A DNA stretch of 64,000 nt from Apiotrichum sp. Y4204. Lineage: Eukaryota > Basidiomycota > Tremellomycetes > Trichosporonales > Trichosporonaceae. The notes under the pieces are model-generated. The model was not told the DNA's origin. It saw nothing but the letters and a program-made list of their open reading frames with translations, and made no database searches. This document shows, one piece after another, positions 44,183 to 54,064 of the stretch (its first letter is position 1; each line of letters starts with the position of its first letter). The position numbers were made by a program, and so were the translations under genes. Where the stretch lies: contig JAMYHL010000008.1 of the NCBI GenBank assembly GCA_025531455.1, positions 372,001 through 436,000 on the forward strand. Direction: 5' to 3'.

Positions 44183-45522
44183 TCAAATCGCGGAACCCGG
44201 TGGAACTTCTGGATCGCTCGCAGCCGACGGGCTGTGGTGCTGAGACGACCTGCTAGCACCCGACATACTGCGATACTGAGATGGAATGCGAGGTACAGGG
44301 CCAGGCCGGGAGCCCCGAGGGGTCGACCTGCCCACCGACGCTCCCGACCGGACGCTGGGAGTCCTCCTTCCATATGAGCTCCCCGCCTCACTCTTCTGCA
44401 TCTCCCAAGACGGATCATATGCCGGCGGAAGGAGGATCTTCATGCGCCCGACGTCGTGGTCGTGCTCGACTATCGGGCTGCGGTCTTCGCGATCCCGGGG
44501 GGGAGAGGCGGCTGGATTAGGCGGAGCGGGTACACTGTGTGTGGAAGGGCCAGGCTGTGTCTGAGAAGGGGTAGGTCTGTCCTCCGCCGACGCATCCGGC
44601 GATGTACCGTTCACGGGTATATTGGGCCGGGCGGAGTTCGGATGTGCTTTGGATTGCTCCTGCTTTCGGAGGAGAGCCGCGAGTGAGGCCTGAGAGAGTT
44701 CTGCCCAGTTGTCGCCGTCTTCCTGCCATTGCGGACTTGGCAGGTAGGGGATGTTCTGCAACGAGGGGTGCTCAACCCAACCGCGAGGCGCCGAGGCGTT
44801 GTATGTCGACGATGACTGCTTTACTAAACCCTCACCCCGCTCGGCTGGAGAGCTCGCGGGCTTTCGGTATCGGAGACACAGCCACACAATCACCCCAGCC
44901 AGGATACCGATAAACGCGATTACACCCACCGCCAGACCTGCGATGGCACCTGGAGGCAGGCCCGTCGGGTCAGCCTTTGCGGTGACTGTCACGGTTTCGC
45001 CATTAGGGCCGACCGACAAAGTTCGGGAGGCGGATCCAGTGAATGTTCGCCCCGCAGAAGTGAGCACGGTCCCCGGCGAATTGCTAGTTCCACTGGCTGA
45101 GTCCGGAGAGTTGGTCGCGGAGGTCGGGGGAGAACTGCTCGCCGCACTGAAAGCAGCATTGCCGTTGGGTGGTGACGAGGAGGCAGGCGGCTCACTCGAG
45201 AAGGTATCGGGAGCAGCAGAGCTCGGAGCGGCCGTCTCCTCCTCGGGCAGGGCTGTAGAAGCTGGAGAGCTGCCCGAGTCGGACCTGACGCTTTCAGCCG
45301 TTTGTGTCGGGGCATCGCTAACGCTGGAGTCCTGGGCCGGAAAGCCCATTCTCGTGGGCACATTGTCTACATTCGGTAGATCCTGCTGCTGCCTTTTGCT
45401 CCTCCTGCACGATTGTTAGAGATACCACTCAATAACGCTCAAATCGGATCGATATCGCGGTGTTCTGAGGACGATACTCACTTTGAACTGCCTTCACCGG
45501 AGGTTGTCGGGAGAGCAGTCAT
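44183..45522 (-). CDS. Ser/Pro-rich single-pass membrane protein with PPxY tail
   Basis: Two exons, complement of 44183-45404 and 45482-45522, give 420 aa. No signal peptide is visible. A Ser/Thr/Pro-rich outer part (about 25-135), likely heavily O-glycosylated, is followed by helix AIAGLAVGVIAFIGILAGVIVWLCL and a tail of about 250 residues. The tail contains SPIVEHDHDVGRMKILLPPA then YDPSW, holding the motif PPAY. The block is nearly identical in the neighbour at 46707-47975 (SPIVEHDRDAGRMKVLLPPA then YDPMW), and a weaker form is in the gene at 52751. Both neighbours also share a Pro-x-Ile/Val-Pro-Ser-Gln-Tyr element near the C terminus. PPxY sites recruit WW-domain ubiquitin ligases such as Rsp5. 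The two genes are clear paralogues. Confidence 0.75.
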
Positions 45523-46706
45523 GATGGTGGGTGTGCACTGCGCGGGTTGAACGGGAGGCCGGGGGAAATGTAGTCGAAGAGGCGCTTCCGAAGGTCGGGA
45601 CAAGCAGCGTGACGTCTTGGTGTATCGCGGGGGGGTATAGTCGTGGTTCAACACACAAGTCGAGGATAAGTCGTGAAACACAGAACAACAATGAACAATC
45701 AAGAGTATCAAGTCAGTGAAGATGAGAACAGCACAGGTAAGAATGTACTTTCAACGGAGATAGCTGGTGGATCACTTGGAGGTGCACCCTAGGCATCTCA
45801 CCTTTCATTCCATACGCATCGAAGACGCGTGAGCTACACCACCTCTCCGGGCGGTGCATGCGATCTCCGCTGCTCTTGAGGGTCTCGGGCATCACGAGGG
45901 CGGGCGCGGTACGTACTTGCTGTGCGCCTTACAGTTCTAATAAGCTTTGATCTAGGCACCCCGTCGCAACACAAGCTCGCCGGACACCCTGACACCCACT
46001 ACAGCATTACGCTGTGGGTTTGAAGAGCTGAAACTTGAATGCTGGCAGTTCTCGACATCCGAGTACGGAAGCTGTGCTCAACTTCTGCCGGAGAGCAAGG
46101 TTCAGCCGAGCCTGCCACTCCTGGCGGCTCGGATACTTTTCTCGTACCCTGCGTGATGACTCTGGGAGCAGGCACAGCTTAGACGCGTTTCCTTCCAGGC
46201 CGTGCGCCTGGGAGTTGACGTCAGAACTGGATCGAGCTCTACTCTGCATCGATGGCAGATCCCACAACCCTAGGCACGTTAGCTACATGTTGGCGCCGCT
46301 GGCTGATCTCACCTTAATCTGGCTGTAGCGTTTACAGCACGCATTTGTTGAGCATCGAGCGAGAAATGCTTGTCACAAGCAGAAACGTCCAAAAGGGGAT
46401 GTCGTCGCGTACTGCAGACATGCTGGGTCTGCAAGGTCAACCCTAGTTCGTATAAGTAAATTGACCTTTTATTCACATTCTCAAATCCTTCGAGCGTTGC
46501 TTAATTTTATAGACAGATTAGTGACCATCGAGTTCGCGGTCCACCGACGGCCGATATCAACTTCCACCTTTCGGCTCTTGCTATCCTCTCCACCGTCCTC
46601 CCCATTTCCACTAAAGCATACTATTATGGATCTATTATCAACCTGTCAGATATTAACATTGTTCAATCTTCACTGGTCGACGGTTCTCGATATTGCGACG
46701 TCGTTG
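45523..46706. other. 1.2-kb intergenic region
   Basis: Between the two PPxY paralogues. No gene supported; a stretch at 45790-45880 has tRNA-like phrases but no T arm. Confidence 0.4.
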
Positions 46707-47975
46707 TCAACCAGAGGGATACGTGGTGTGGTTCATTCCAGAGTCATTCGGGCGGCTCGGGCTGAGGTACTGCGACGGAACCCGGGGGACGGGGGCCATG
46801 GACCTGCGCGTCTCCTCATCACCGCGCCACGACCGGATGCTTCCAGACAACGCACTAGGAGAGCGCATGCTCCCGTCCTCACTTCTCTGGTGTTTCCACA
46901 TCGGATCGTAAGCGGGGGGCAGGAGGACCTTCATGCGGCCCGCGTCGCGGTCGTGCTCGACGATCGGGGATGGTGCTTGTTCGGAGGATGCGAATGAGTG
47001 GCGCATGTTGATCGATCGCGGCGTGCTAAAGGTTTGCGAGGTGCCGGAGGCGCGCAAGTCGGCGTGGCACGATACGGGCTGAGCGTCATGTTTCCACATT
47101 GGTGCGGGGCCGAACGACGAGGTCTCGTCGCCATCAGTGGCGTTGAGTGCCGGCTTAGAATCCAACGCCCAGGTCGTATCGCCGGCGACTTCGGTCTCCT
47201 GCGTCTTCTGGGTAGCGTGGGTATTATCGGTTGCCGCGATTGGCGGCCAGAGCGGAGTCGGGGACGGGGGAGCCTCCTCCTCCACTGACGAGTTGCTTGG
47301 GCTTCGGGCCTTCCGTTTTCTCCGCATGCAGAGCCAAACAAAGAGACCGGCAAGGAGACCAACAAACGCGAGTATTCCAATAACGAGGGGCGCGATCACG
47401 CCAGCGCCGAGCCCTGGGTTACTCGTTGGCAGAGAGGTGTCCGAGGTGGCGTTCTCTGTTCTCGGCGGGGGGGTGGTGGTGTACTCTGTTCTCGGTGGGG
47501 GCGGGGTGGTGTTTGTGTGCACTGTTCTCGGTGGGAGCGCGGTGGTGTTGGTGTGCTCTGTTCTCGGTGGGAGTGCGGTGGTGTTGGTGTGCTCTGTTGT
47601 CGGTGGGAGCGGGGTGGCGTTGGAGTGCTCTGTTGTCGGTGGGAGCGCGGTGGCATACTCTGTTACTCTCTCCGTCTTGATAACCGTGGTCCCACTCAAG
47701 AATTCGGTCGCGACCACCGGGGAGACGGCGGGGGGAACGCTTTCTACCATGACCCGAGAACTTGGGGACGAAGAGGTCTCGGGTGGCTCGCGCCAGGGTG
47801 CACCGAGGAAATATGTCTTCCCATCCGGGTGGACCCCTATCCTGCCCGTGTAAGAATCCGAATCGACCAAGATACTTGTCGCACCGTTCGCTGGACCTTG
47901 GGCAGACGGGGTCGGCGTCGGGGTTAGGTTGGGAGACCCAACGGCTTGGTCTGACGGCGGGGACTGTTCTGCCAT
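46707..47975 (-). CDS. Ser/Thr-rich single-pass membrane protein with PPxY tail and repeats
   Basis: Single exon, 422 aa, ATG at 47975. No signal peptide. The outer region carries a 12-residue repeat (LPPRTEHTNTTA and variants, about five units, residues 110-175), rich in Thr and N-x-T sites. The helix VIAPLVIGILAFVGLLAGLF is followed by MRRKRKAR. The tail holds the conserved block with LLPPAYDPMW and RVPSQY. It is the closest relative of the gene at 44183-45522. The first 110 residues, with TYFLGAPWREPP, differ from it. Possible role as a cell-surface sensor is inferred from architecture only. Confidence 0.72.
   Translation of the reverse strand: MAEQSPPSDQAVGSPNLTPTPTPSAQGPANGATSILVDSDSYTGRIGVHPDGKTYFLGAPWREPPETSSSPSSRVMVESVPPAVSPVVATEFLSGTTVIKTERVTEYATALPPTTEHSNATPLPPTTEHTNTTALPPRTEHTNTTALPPRTVHTNTTPPPPRTEYTTTPPPRTENATSDTSLPTSNPGLGAGVIAPLVIGILAFVGLLAGLFVWLCMRRKRKARSPSNSSVEEEAPPSPTPLWPPIAATDNTHATQKTQETEVAGDTTWALDSKPALNATDGDETSSFGPAPMWKHDAQPVSCHADLRASGTSQTFSTPRSINMRHSFASSEQAPSPIVEHDRDAGRMKVLLPPAYDPMWKHQRSEDGSMRSPSALSGSIRSWRGDEETRRSMAPVPRVPSQYLSPSRPNDSGMNHTTYPSG
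47452..47655. repeat. 36-bp minisatellite in coding sequence
   Basis: On the plus strand a unit like TGTTCTCGGTGGGAGCGCGG plus TGGTGTTGGTGTGCTC is repeated about five times with slight variation, encoding 12-residue repeats on the minus strand. Repeat number may vary between strains. Confidence 0.75.
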
Positions 47976-48929
47976 TTGCGTTTTAGACGACGGTCACAGG
48001 GGTACAACGACTGAGCAGGGAGTGAGAAATGTTGTATAATGGAGACTGTGTCGATCCCTAAGATATAAGCAAGAAACTGGGAGACGTAGAAGAAGCTAGT
48101 GAGTGAGGAAAGTACGAACAGAAGCGAGAAGACAACAAAGACAAACAGGCGGTTAACGAGGTACCAGACTGCCACCGATGTCCTGTGTAGCTAAACTGAC
48201 AGCGGCTGGGGCAGATGGGCTGGACAAGTGGTGACCATAGCCAAGGGTCGCGACAGAGAGAATTCTAGCCGTCTTGTCCAGTCCAGTCCTAACAAGCTCA
48301 TGAGTGTTTCGGACTGCTTGCAAGTTTGGGAAAGCGTCCAATGTCATTTCTACAACACGCCATTGCCGACATGCGGGTGGACACTGGCGTTTCAGTACCC
48401 TCACTCGGAAGGGGTGTTTAAATTAGGTTCAAGCTGACACTCAGGAACTGTCGTTGCCAGCAAACCTACTGTAGGGTTTTACTGAATGAGTGGACCTTGC
48501 AGACAACAGCGAGCGCTCCAACTGACCCACCTCTGGAATTAGTTGATGCGGTATAGCTGGTTGCTAGCCAGCCCCCAATCACGTACAGTTGGTGAAGGAA
48601 CAAGAGGCGGTTGTGCCTTACAATACAAGGAGAACTGTTGAACAAGGCTTCCTTTCTCAGCACAGAGATCCGACGTAATCTCAGTTCTGGGTGAGCCCCA
48701 GGAGAGTCAAGAAATCCTCAACTGCTCTCCCAAACTCGGCTGCAGACATAACATGTTAACATGGACAACTCGGCATATCTGCCGTTGACGAGGACTATGA
48801 GGGTTCTAGACTATCGACACACTACACTCGACACACTACACTCTCTTACTGTATATTACCTACTGTACAGTAAGGACTCGTCAATACTGTCCGGCATTGT
48901 CCGTGTCCAATGGTCATTGTTCTGTGTGA
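47976..48929. other. 0.95-kb intergenic region
   Basis: Nothing supported; contains short near-duplicate phrases CGACACACTACACTC at 48816-48842. Confidence 0.35.
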
Positions 48930-50414
48930 TCAAACATAGGAGTGGCCCCACTTGTCCGACTTGTCGCCACGATCACGCTGCTTGCCCCACGCAGGTGTTT
49001 CCTGTTTGTCAAACGTGCCTTTCAACGGCGACCCGAGGTTGTCTTTCGAGTCGCTATTAACCACAACAAGTTTGCGGTCACCAGTGGTGGCAGTGCTGAG
49101 CGTGTGGCGGAAGTCGAATGAAGGACGGGAATCGCGATCGGAGCCTTCAGGCGAGCTGGGGATCTTTGGCGTGTTAAATCCCTGCGGGCCACCAGGACCT
49201 GATGGCTGCTTAGGAGTCATGTTCACGACCGCCTGCTCCAGGGAGGTTTTTTCGGCAGGTGGTGGTGTCACTGTGAGCCGGTCGGTGCTGATCGGGTCTC
49301 GCCCAGACATATACGTCTGCGCGATGGGGAAGTAGTTATATGTCGGTTCCTGCGTATCCGGATCGTAGAGTCCGCTGTTGGGTTGAGCGACCTGGTGGAC
49401 CGGAACGGCAGCGGCGACGGCCTGGCCGGCGGAATTGTAGTGCGGTCCGGACTGGGGCGCGCCGCTCTGCGCGAATGGGTCCGCATCGTAGTTGTATCCG
49501 CCGGTATCCGACTGATACATGTCCTGCTCGTGCGAGTGGTGCGGTAGCGGGGTAAAGAATGTGGCGGCGACGGGCGCCACCGGAGCCTTGTCGCAAAAGT
49601 CCATGTCGTGCATGGTGTCACTCGAGTTGCCGGAGTAAGGAGACGGGGTGTTGGCCCTTATGCTGCGGGCACGCTGGCGGCGACGGAACGCGCGGACAAG
49701 CAGGGCAAGGAGGATGATTGCCACCACACTGCCTGCCACAGCGATACCGGCAATGGCACCCTTTGACAGCTTGACACCGCCAGACGTGTTGCCTGTAGCA
49801 TCGGCCAGCGAGCCGCTGATTGTGCGAGTCTCGGTTTGACTGACATTGGAAGGGTTCACGGGAGTGGGGGTAGTCGGGGTGCCGGTCTTGTCCGATGATG
49901 GCGATGAGGTCTGATCTGGGTTGGTGTTGGTTGCTGTTTGGGAGTTTGAGGTTCGTGAACTTGGAGCTGTAGTAGAGGGAACTGGCCGCTGTGTTTCACT
50001 CGTGGAGGATGGAGGGGCTGGCGTGGTGCTGGGTGCAGTGGTGGCCGGCGTCTGAGAGTAAGTACTGGTGGTCGTTTGCGAGGTGGTTGTATTATTCACC
50101 TCGCTCGAAGGGGGAGCCTGGCTGCTGGCAGTGGACTGAGACGTAGGCTCTTCGGCGGACGTTTGCTGAGATGAGGAGGTTGGCGTCTCAGTAGGAGTAG
50201 TACTAGTAGTGGAGGTCGTCGTTGAGGTCGGCGACGACGTCTGGACCTGAGATGTGGTCGAGCTCTGGTCCTGAGTGCTGGACGTTTCGGTGGTCGGCGA
50301 CGTTGTCTCCGTCGACGAGGTACCTTGGGAGTAAGTATCGCTACCAGTGGAGGTTCGCGACGAACCTGTACTGGTAGAATTGTCGGGGTTCTGTCGCGCA
50401 AGGACTCTACGCAT
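48930..50414 (-). CDS. Mucin-like single-pass membrane protein
   Basis: About 494 aa from the ATG at 50414; the frame is open further upstream. A small first exon encoding MRQRMVH could be joined through the GTGAGT at plus 50505-50510 and an acceptor just before 50460. The outer region (about 210 residues) is almost entirely Ser/Thr/Pro/Gln, a mucin-like O-glycosylated stalk. Then comes KGAIAGIAVAGSVVAIILLA, a second small hydrophobic part, and RAFRRRQRAR. The tail of about 230 residues includes DMDFCDKAPVAPVAATFF and ends DKWGHSYV. There is no PPxY. No signal peptide is evident with either start, so the N terminus needs transcript support. Confidence 0.65.
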   Translation of the reverse strand: MRRVLARQNPDNSTSTGSSRTSTGSDTYSQGTSSTETTSPTTETSSTQDQSSTTSQVQTSSPTSTTTSTTSTTPTETPTSSSQQTSAEEPTSQSTASSQAPPSSEVNNTTTSQTTTSTYSQTPATTAPSTTPAPPSSTSETQRPVPSTTAPSSRTSNSQTATNTNPDQTSSPSSDKTGTPTTPTPVNPSNVSQTETRTISGSLADATGNTSGGVKLSKGAIAGIAVAGSVVAIILLALLVRAFRRRQRARSIRANTPSPYSGNSSDTMHDMDFCDKAPVAPVAATFFTPLPHHSHEQDMYQSDTGGYNYDADPFAQSGAPQSGPHYNSAGQAVAAAVPVHQVAQPNSGLYDPDTQEPTYNYFPIAQTYMSGRDPISTDRLTVTPPPAEKTSLEQAVVNMTPKQPSGPGGPQGFNTPKIPSSPEGSDRDSRPSFDFRHTLSTATTGDRKLVVVNSDSKDNLGSPLKGTFDKQETPAWGKQRDRGDKSDKWGHSYV

Positions 50415-52750
50415 CCCAAGTCCCGCGCGCTCCACTAGCTGAGGTTCTCGAGGTCTGCGTGTAAGCGCATGCTCGGTGCGCAACGGGTTGAACAAGTTGT
50501 ATCACTCACATGTGGACCATTCTTTGTCGCATGTATTTGTACCGCAGTGGCGCAAGTATGGCTGGCGCTTCGATGTCTATCCAGATCCGTGATGGTGAAG
50601 ATCGAGTTGTTGGTGATGAGGAAGTGTGAAGAGGTTTCACCCACCCATCAGCAAATGAACAGATCCCCTACCCATGCATCTGCAACGCTGCGACAGGAGC
50701 CTGCTGACAAGCTGACAACAAAGCACAGCTCCGAGCAAAGAAGCAGGAACGCCGTCGCGTTGCGGGTTGGACCCGCCAGGTCCGCAGTTGGGCGGTTCTC
50801 ACGGCACCTGTGCATTGGATGGCATAATCGCTTCACTACTCGCACCGAAACCAACTCTCCGAGGCTCACTCGCCACCCACTCACGGCCCCAGACACAAAG
50901 GAAAGTACGACGTGTTATATCTCGAACAAAGGGACAGATGCGAGCCTAAGGTCCTTGAATCCGACGAGGACGACAGAGCCCTCGACGACAGGATTGTGAC
51001 ATCAGCGGGAATAGACAGAGGCCCAGCGATGTACTGTATACCTCCTCGGAGCGTGCACTGCTTCCAGCGGCAGCGAGTCCGATGATCTGGGTTTATCTCC
51101 GCGAGTGTAAGCCTCTGCATCAGCACTCGAAGTGTCAGTCCCGGAATCATGCTGTCGACAATGCCCCTGATCCCTTACGAGAACCCCAAGGCGACATGCC
51201 GTCATGCGCCTCGCGTCGTTCACAACCCCCGCAGCCAAGCAGGGCCAATCCCAACCGACACTTCGTACACTCCCCCCGCAGCGCGGTCCGAGATCTCTGG
51301 CCCCTTCACGACAGTGCCATCTGCGTGTGGGCTGCGATCCTGCGAAGCATACGCAGTGCGTGATGGGCCTGAGGGGCTTATGGGTTATGATGGGTACTGT
51401 ATCAGGTACACCACCAGGCTGTGGCATCTACTCCGGACTCCTGTGTCTAAGAGCTCAAACAGAACGGTCCGCAGCCGGCCCGGACCATACTCTGCATCAA
51501 CCTCCCTGTTTCTCTCCAAATGAAGAAGGGCACTCGCAATTGCAGAAGAGGCGCAGATCAAGGCGATGCATCTTCTACCCTAGACCGTGCAGAGCTTCGG
51601 CGCTTCTTTTCTCAGAGATCAGAGAGAAGTGTCATTCTATGCTTAGCGGCAGTGAAAGGCGGTACGTCTGATAGCAAGTCATGTGCCATTAACATGGTTG
51701 GCGAATCTCTGTGAGTGCCGGGAGTCTGGTGCCATTAGGATTCATGAATGCCGATGCCGCACATTGCTATCTTCGGCATCCGCATCCGCATTCCATCTCC
51801 GCAATCTTCAAGCACCCAACGCTAACAACACAGCTTTCAGCTGTCGCCCGCACTGTTTACCCGCCTGGTGCGTCTGACTGCTGTGGACTCACGTGCTTCG
51901 ATGAGGATAGTCACCAGGCAAGCATCATGCGTTTACCAGATCTGGCCATTTCTTCGACCCTCACCGTATGCTTGAAGCTGATGATCGGGAGCAAACCTAT
52001 TGTCAGAGGCCCGATGGGCTTTGAGTAATGCTCATAAGCTTGCATGCACGGATGGAATGCTGTTCTATGTTCGTCTGGGTTGTTCCTCATCAAGTCATGA
52101 CCACTCCCAAAGGATCCTCATTCGCACTCTGAATCGTAGTCCCGGACATTGATACAGGTCTGTTTTCATCCAGTCAACTCCACTTACACCCCATTTCTTT
52201 ATGTGTCATAGAAGCCTGAGCCGCGCGGAGCACTAAGTCTCCACAGACTGACTACTCCTAACAACCCACTCGTTAGGAATTGGGGTTAAATGGACGACTT
52301 TACTCACTACAGTGGTAGCGGCTCAAGCCCACGATCATACAGCTGCCCATGACCATGGCCGCCGAGGCAACGATACGACCGTAGATAGGACAGTGGTTGG
52401 CGACATTGGACTTAGGTTGCACGTTGTGATCGCTCATGGAGGGAGATACCGGGGTGCGAGGCTGGACGGCAGTGCGTCACTCATCGTGATCGTGAGTCAT
52501 GCCTCAAGTGTTTGCTCATGGAGGGAGATACCGGGGTGCGAGCTGGACGGCAGTGCGTCACTCATCGTGATCGTGAGTCATGCCTCAAGTGTTTGTTCAA
52601 GTATTGATACATAAAAGTACAATGCAATTCAGTGTCCATGAAAAGGCACAGTCTGGGCCGCCAGATGGGGTATAGGATGCCGGGTATCCTGCGAGAATCG
52701 AGAATTGCGAGATAGGCTTGGATATGGCCATTCAATTCTGGAGAAACAGT
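50415..52750. other. 2.3-kb gene-poor region with tandem duplication
   Basis: Apart from a possible small 5' exon of the gene on the left, no coding sequence is supported. A precise 82-bp tandem duplication lies at 52432-52594. Confidence 0.4.
52432..52594. repeat. 82-bp tandem duplication
   Basis: The segment beginning GCTCATGGAGGGAGATACCG is present twice in a row (52432-52513 and 52514-52594). The copies differ by one missing G in the second (GCGAGG to GCGAG), so the duplication is recent. Confidence 0.9.
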
Positions 52751-53398
52751 TTATGGGATATGGCTCGCGGGGAGAACCTGCCGTTCCTCCATGATCTCAA
52801 GATTCTCGCGGCTCCAGCTGGGATCGTACATGGGCGGAATGAGTTCTTTGACAACACGCCGCCCCTCGGCATTACGTTCCGACCGCTTGCGGGGCGCACG
52901 CATCTGCTTTGGCCGCTCGCGCATCAGCGGCCAGTCGACCTGCCACCAGCCGCCGTCGTCGGCGTGGTGCACCACCACCTCGGTCGAGAGCCGGCTCGCG
53001 GCGGACGGGGAACGGGTCACGACCCGCAGAACTGGCCGCCCGCGGGAGTCCGTCGCCGGGGCAGAGGCGGGCTCCGGCTCGGCGAAGGAACGTTCTGTCT
53101 CGGGCTCGGCGGAAAGCGCAGTAGCAGCTCGCGGCTGGGTGACGCTAGGGCGGTCGATGGGGCGGGTGCGCGTGAGCGGCGGTGTGGTGGGACGCGTCGG
53201 TGTCGGCATATATGCTCCCCTATCTCGCCGCGTTTTTTTCCACAATACGTAGGCGATAACAGCCAGCGCGCAGATGATGAGAAAACCGAGAACGCTGACC
53301 ACGATGGCTACGACTGTGTCCCCGGTGGGCCCCCGTGCGGGCGGGATGGCCTGACTCGGGTCCGGGGCGGCTCGTCGCTGCGCGGATTGAATGAACAT
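52751..53398 (-). CDS. Small single-pass membrane protein with PPxY tail
   Basis: Single exon, 215 aa from the ATG at 53398. A short outer part (about 26 residues) precedes helix VVAIVVSVLGFLIICALAVIAYVLW with KKTRRDR after it. The tail contains RVVKELIPPMYDPSW, a diverged version of the block in the two paralogues at 44183 and 46707, again with a PPxY core (PPMY) and the following DPSW. This suggests that only the PPxYDPxW element is under strong constraint. No signal peptide; orientation N-out is assumed from the positive charges on the tail side. Function unknown. Confidence 0.65.
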   Translation of the reverse strand: MFIQSAQRRAAPDPSQAIPPARGPTGDTVVAIVVSVLGFLIICALAVIAYVLWKKTRRDRGAYMPTPTRPTTPPLTRTRPIDRPSVTQPRAATALSAEPETERSFAEPEPASAPATDSRGRPVLRVVTRSPSAASRLSTEVVVHHADDGGWWQVDWPLMRERPKQMRAPRKRSERNAEGRRVVKELIPPMYDPSWSRENLEIMEERQVLPASHIP

Positions 53399-54064
53399 GG
53401 CGACAGTAGAGTCGGACAGCGAGAAAAAGGATCGGCTGGGGGAGTGGCGGGAAATGAATGTTCTGTGGCATTTATTCTTCCCGGTACAACGACCCACAAT
53501 CCTGGATCCATCACATGTTTGGCGAGCGGCGCACTCCCGCGTCCTGAGGCGATGGTACAGCCCGCACAGGTGGGACGGGGATGGAAAGACATGAATGCAC
53601 GCAAACGATTGTATTGCCCAGCTGTGCGCCGTGCTGCACAGCACCACCGGAGCATTTGAAACATTGTCGCTTGTCGCATGCCAGGGGCCAAGAGGGGCGC
53701 GGACGTGTCTCGCACCAGCCTAGTTGTTGGAATACGGAACCGGGTTACGGCATCTGCCGGTCTCGGTGCGTTCGCTCCGTTCCGTACCCGCTCCGGCATT
53801 TCGGTGCATGCATGCGAAGAAAGACGCCCAGACAGTAGGGTTTATGGACACAGCGCGTAGAGATCTCTGCTTTATGGCTCCATGTCGCCGCCCGATCTAG
53901 ATCTGTCAACCTGCCCACATAGTCCCTGCAAGACGTTTTCAGCATACCATCGTAACATGCCAGATGCTCGTAGTGTACAAGTGAACAGCTCCCCCAGTGC
54001 CCTCGCAGGCGGAAGCCGCCAGGTCTTAAGTGTACAGAAAGTGTACAGAATGTCTATCTTCGTG

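Noticed and set aside
45790..45880. tRNA-like phrase on the minus strand (GGTGGTGTAGCTCACG)
   Set aside because: No matching T arm or B box and no acceptor pairing.
50435..50644. Upstream coding extension of the mucin-like gene without an intron
   Set aside because: No in-frame ATG; a stop precedes the stretch. A small spliced exon remains possible and is noted in the gene entry.
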